A stretch of 64,000 bases of DNA, taken from assembly GCF_000831645.3 (NCBI RefSeq), contig NZ_CP012559.1, forward strand, positions 2,232,001-2,296,000, given 5' to 3'. The notes beneath the pieces are model-generated. The model saw nothing but the letters and a program-made list of their open reading frames with translations. It did not search any database and had not been told where the DNA came from. Both the position numbers and the translations under genes were made by a program. This document shows positions 61,039 to 64,000 of this stretch, piece by piece (positions within the stretch are counted from its first letter, which is position 1; each line of letters begins with the position of its first letter). The DNA comes from Companilactobacillus heilongjiangensis. GTDB taxonomy: Bacteria; Bacillota; Bacilli; Lactobacillales; Lactobacillaceae.

Positions 61039-61343
61039 TACGTATGGTACTAGTTGATAACTTGTCACAAATATTTCTTAGTCTAAAATTTGCTTAAATA
61101 CTTTGACATTCAACTAATACCAATTAATTAGTCGGAAGAGCTGGGAAATATTTGTGTGCCGTGGTAGTGGTATAAGGATAGGAGTTTCTCCCATCCTTAT
61201 ACCACCGGACGTGTTTGGAGACTCGTGGTTTTTACGAGGCTTCAAACCGAGGTTCGAGACCGTTCTTTGGCTCGAACCGTTCCGCACAGCTTGAGAATAT
61301 TTTCCAGCTCTGGAGACGGCATGTTTAACTAGCACTACACGTT
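61039..61343. mobile_element. Extended MITE-like element 3 around A-30
   Basis: Ends ACGTATGGTACTAGTTGA and, inverted, AACGTGTAGTGCTAGTTAAA. Left-hand sequence between end and core (GATAACTTGTCACAAATATT) is also similar to copy 1. Confidence 0.7.
61128..61321 (-). repeat. Cloverleaf repeat A-30 (full copy)
   Basis: TTAGTCGGAAGAGCTGGGAA and TTTTCCAGCTCTGGAGACGG; hairpin c extended (GGTATAAGGATAGG with CCATCCTTATACC); order c-b-a. Confidence 0.92.
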
Positions 61344-61354
61344 ATATTGCCATT

Positions 61355-61404
61355 AAAAAAGGCTGTTGTAAGAAATAAGAATAATTTCTTACAACAGCCT
61401 TTTT
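61355..61404. terminator. Terminator of the aldo-keto reductase gene
   Basis: AAAAAGGCTGTTGTAAGAAA and TTTCTTACAACAGCCTTTTT form a 20-bp perfect stem. Confidence 0.95.
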
Positions 61405-61415
61405 GACTAAATATT

Positions 61416-62399
61416 TTACCACTTATATTGCACTGGATTCTTAATGTACTTGTCATAGACATCACGGACGATTCCCATTTGCTCATGAGTAAATGGTGGT
61501 AGTTCTGCAGCTGTTACATTTCTTTCGATTTGTTCTGGCTTTGAAGCACCTGGAATCACTGTGCTGACACCATCATTCATCAAAATATAACGTAGTGCCA
61601 TCGGTGCCAATTTGTTGCCAGCGCCTAGTCTTTCGTCTAATTCTTGGGCAGCCTTAACACCAGTTGCGTAATCAACACCTGAGAAAGTTTCTCCAGCATC
61701 AAATTCTTCCCCATTTCGGTTGGTTGTCCGGTGGTCATTTTTACCAAATTTCGTATCCAAAGTATATTTACCTGTCAACAAGCCACTGGCAAGCGGCACT
61801 CTGACGATTGTTCCAACATCGTGTTCCTTAGCCATTTTGAAAAAGTTATCTGCAGGACGAAGACGGAACATGTTGTAGATGATTTCAACTGAAGAAATAT
61901 TATAATCTAAAGCTTTAATACCTTCCTCAACCTTTTCAACACTGACACCATAGTTCTTGATCAAGCCCTCTTTTTTCATCTTATCCATGGCAAAAAATAC
62001 TTCTGGTTCATAGAAAACTTGAGTTGGTGGGCAATGTAATAGCACATTATCTAGCGCATCAACATCTAAATTCTTTAGACAATCTTCAACGAAGCCACGA
62101 AGATTCTTTTCATTGTAACCTTCAGCGACATGGGAATCTAAACGACGTCCAATTTTAGTTGAAACAAAAACCTTGTCTTCTTTTCCTTTGATAAATTTAG
62201 CAATAGCACGTTGACTTTCACCATCTTGATAGACATCAGCTGTATCAAAGAAATTTACGCCTTGGTCATAAGCCTCTTCCAAAGTGGCAATCGCATCCTT
62301 TTCTGAGAATGGATCACCCCATTTTGAACCAAGTTGCCAAGTACCCAATGAAACTTCACTAGCATTAAAGCCAGTATTTCCAAATCTACGATATTTCAT
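61416..62399 (-). CDS. Aldo/keto reductase
   Basis: 327 residues from MKYRRFGNTG. Catalytic tetrad of the AKR fold: Asp and Tyr in FFDTADVYQDGESQ, Lys in VFVSTKIGRR, His in VLLHCPP. C-terminal NADPH-binding segment VSTVIPGASKPEQIERN. The substrate is unknown. GGAGG 8 bases before ATG 62399; the frame upstream is not coding. Confidence 0.9.
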   Translation of the reverse strand: MKYRRFGNTGFNASEVSLGTWQLGSKWGDPFSEKDAIATLEEAYDQGVNFFDTADVYQDGESQRAIAKFIKGKEDKVFVSTKIGRRLDSHVAEGYNEKNLRGFVEDCLKNLDVDALDNVLLHCPPTQVFYEPEVFFAMDKMKKEGLIKNYGVSVEKVEEGIKALDYNISSVEIIYNMFRLRPADNFFKMAKEHDVGTIVRVPLASGLLTGKYTLDTKFGKNDHRTTNRNGEEFDAGETFSGVDYATGVKAAQELDERLGAGNKLAPMALRYILMNDGVSTVIPGASKPEQIERNVTAAELPPFTHEQMGIVRDVYDKYIKNPVQYKW

Positions 62400-62485
62400 G
62401 AATATTCCTCCTGAACGTTTACTCAATTTGATAGTAGCACTTAGCCTATACTCTAAGGCAATCACTTTTCAAAAAAATCTGAGAT

Positions 62486-63904
62486 TTACTTTCTCAACAA
62501 ACGTACTCCAGTAATAACCGTAGCCACCAAGCAAATGGCTAATGAAACCATGAATGCCACGTGCATACCGGAAATGAATAACTCTGGTTGAGCTGGTACG
62601 TATGAAGTGACCGTGTGACCTGCTGTGTGGCTCATTGATGAGAACAAGACAGTTGTCGCTACGGAAATACCGATAATCATTCCCAACTCACGAGCTAAAG
62701 CATTGACCCCACCGGCAATTCCGAGATCTTTGACCTCAACTGAATTCATAACGATTGAGTTATTTGGTGCTTGGAAAACACCGTTACCAAATCCAACTAA
62801 TCCAACAAAGAACATGAAAATCCACAATGGCGTGGATAAGCCGACGAAAATGTAGCCAACTTGACTGATTGAAATTAAAATCAAGCCGATGAATGTTAAC
62901 AATTCGGGACCAATTTTATCAGAAATAGCTCCGGCAATCGGTGCCACAACAACCTGCACAATTGGAAATGTCATCAAAGCATAACCAGCGTAATTAGCTG
63001 CCAATCCTCGCGCATTTTCAAGATAGAATGGCGAAATAACATTGAAGAAAAAGTTTGCCACAAAAATTAGAAAGGCACAGAAAATACTGATAGTGAAATT
63101 AGCGTTACGGAAAATTCTTAAATCTAGCACCGGAATTTCAACACGCAATTCGGTCCTAATAAACCAAATGAACGCCAATAGAGCCACCGCAAATAATGTC
63201 AAAATACTTGGATGGACAAAGCCGACTTCTTGCCCTAAGAATACTCCCGCAAACAATGTTACCATCACCAAAGCAAAGAGTGCGGAACCAGTTTTATCAA
63301 TCCTTTGATTCGACAAAGTAATATCTTTTGGCAAAATTTTCATACCTAACAAAATTGCAATGATACCAACGGGTACATTGATCAAGAAAATGTAACCCCA
63401 GTGCAAATGCGCCAAAATCAAACCACCGACACCGGGTCCAGCAATACTTCCCAATGCCACGAATGACCCGATTGTTCCCAAAGCTCGACCACGTTCGCTA
63501 AATGGAAATACTTCAGTAATAATTCCGTTATTCGTACTCATCGTCATCGCTGCACCAACGGCCTGCAAAGCACGAGCAGCAAGTAAAAATGTTAAGCCTG
63601 AATTGAATCCACAAAGTAATGAACCAACTGTAAAGAGAATTGAACCAAGTTTGAAAATCCGAATTTTACCATAGGCATCCCCAAGTTTTCCAAATAATAA
63701 TAATAGTGCACAAATAACAATTAAATAAATTGAAACGACCCATTCCGCTTGATTCATCGGAATTTTTAAATCTCTACTCATCACTGGCAAAGCAATATTG
63801 ACGATACTTCCGTCCAAAGTCGACATGAACGTAAACATACATACCGCGATTAAAATTAACCAGCGATGCTTTTGAATCTCCGGATTTTTAGCAAAGCTAT
63901 CCAT
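62486..63904 (-). CDS. DHA2-family (14-TM) MFS drug efflux transporter
   Basis: 472 residues, about fourteen membrane segments. MSTLDGSIVNIALPVMSRDL is the DHA2 first-helix motif; LLLFGKLGDAYGKIRIF the loop motif; GPGVGGLILAHLHWGYIFLINVP the motif C region. Likely proton-driven multidrug export. AAGGAG lies 9 bases before the ATG. Confidence 0.92.
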   Translation of the reverse strand: MDSFAKNPEIQKHRWLILIAVCMFTFMSTLDGSIVNIALPVMSRDLKIPMNQAEWVVSIYLIVICALLLLFGKLGDAYGKIRIFKLGSILFTVGSLLCGFNSGLTFLLAARALQAVGAAMTMSTNNGIITEVFPFSERGRALGTIGSFVALGSIAGPGVGGLILAHLHWGYIFLINVPVGIIAILLGMKILPKDITLSNQRIDKTGSALFALVMVTLFAGVFLGQEVGFVHPSILTLFAVALLAFIWFIRTELRVEIPVLDLRIFRNANFTISIFCAFLIFVANFFFNVISPFYLENARGLAANYAGYALMTFPIVQVVVAPIAGAISDKIGPELLTFIGLILISISQVGYIFVGLSTPLWIFMFFVGLVGFGNGVFQAPNNSIVMNSVEVKDLGIAGGVNALARELGMIIGISVATTVLFSSMSHTAGHTVTSYVPAQPELFISGMHVAFMVSLAICLVATVITGVRLLRK

Positions 63905-64000
63905 AAGTTTAAGCTCCTTTTCTTTCTTTTAGAAGTTGTGCGACCCAGTCTATCTGAACTTGAGCACGTAAAATTTGTAACTGTTTAACTAATAAGGCAT
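63856..64000 (-). CDS. Possible C-terminal end of an upstream gene (partial)
   Basis: The only minus-strand frame open to the window edge encodes VKQLQILRAQVQIDWVAQLL and ends with TAA inside the first codons of the MFS gene, an overlap of about 49 bases. It could be the tail of a regulator of the efflux pump. Too little sequence to identify; it may also be chance. Confidence 0.3.

Overview
The window is low-GC chromosomal DNA from a lactic acid bacterium. The gene set fits Lactobacillaceae and most resembles the Companilactobacillus (alimentarius/farciminis) group: phosphoketolase, PepO and PepD (C69) peptidases, a choloylglycine-hydrolase-family enzyme, a DyP peroxidase, KxYKxGKxW-type secreted proteins with SLAP-like repeats, and a likely D-aspartate ligase. 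The genus is inferred from content only. I saw no rRNA, tRNA, CRISPR array, prophage or transposase gene.

Layout. 1-11 kb: 5' part of pepO; a universal stress protein (USP) behind an ATP-grasp ligase; two BspA-repeat/SLAP surface proteins (one missing its 5' end); asnB behind a metallophosphoesterase. 11-21 kb: a GNAT acetyltransferase, a small ABC exporter operon, 3-methyladenine glycosylase, a second USP, a glycerate-kinase-like protein with degraded motifs, a tyrosine phosphatase, and a third BspA/SLAP gene split by one in-frame stop. 21-25 kb: a TrpXYZ-type ABC importer behind a 22-residue Phe-rich leader peptide and an attenuator. 25-38 kb: MFS/HxlR pair, membrane proteins, phosphoketolase with its GntR regulator and shared operators, choloylglycine-hydrolase-family enzyme, DyP peroxidase, a secreted SLAP protein, a methyltransferase, two unlisted small membrane proteins and an SLC13-type transporter. 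39-50 kb: amino-acid catabolism (two PepD paralogues, L-serine dehydratase, threonine/serine dehydratase with a cre site) and a beta-glucosidase with a GntR regulator. 50-64 kb: LCP protein, isochorismatase-family hydrolase, thioredoxin/CsoR-family pair, two VIT-family transporters, Fur-family regulator with an LMW-PTP, a Zn/Mn ABC importer, a lipoprotein, an aldo-keto reductase and a DHA2 MFS pump.

The outstanding feature is intergenic. Family A has 30 copies or remnants. Full copies are about 170-195 bp: a long self-complementary outer arm closing three conserved internal hairpins, a cloverleaf. Arm sequences differ between copies but stay complementary. Family B has seven copies at six loci, about 130-140 bp each. 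It always begins at the stop codon of a gene, and in five of six loci the gene's TAG is part of the element's conserved first bases. Family B always lies between stop codon and terminator. It follows both USPs, asnB, phosphoketolase and both PepD genes. Family A often takes the same place. Both look like transcribed 3'-UTR RNA structures that have spread through the genome, and they cover roughly a tenth of the window.

The genes suggest a peptide- and amino-acid-using, partly heterofermentative lactobacillus. Peptidases feed serine/threonine deamination; sugar and pentose use is under GntR and CcpA-type control; metal and thiol homeostasis is organised in divergent regulator/target pairs.
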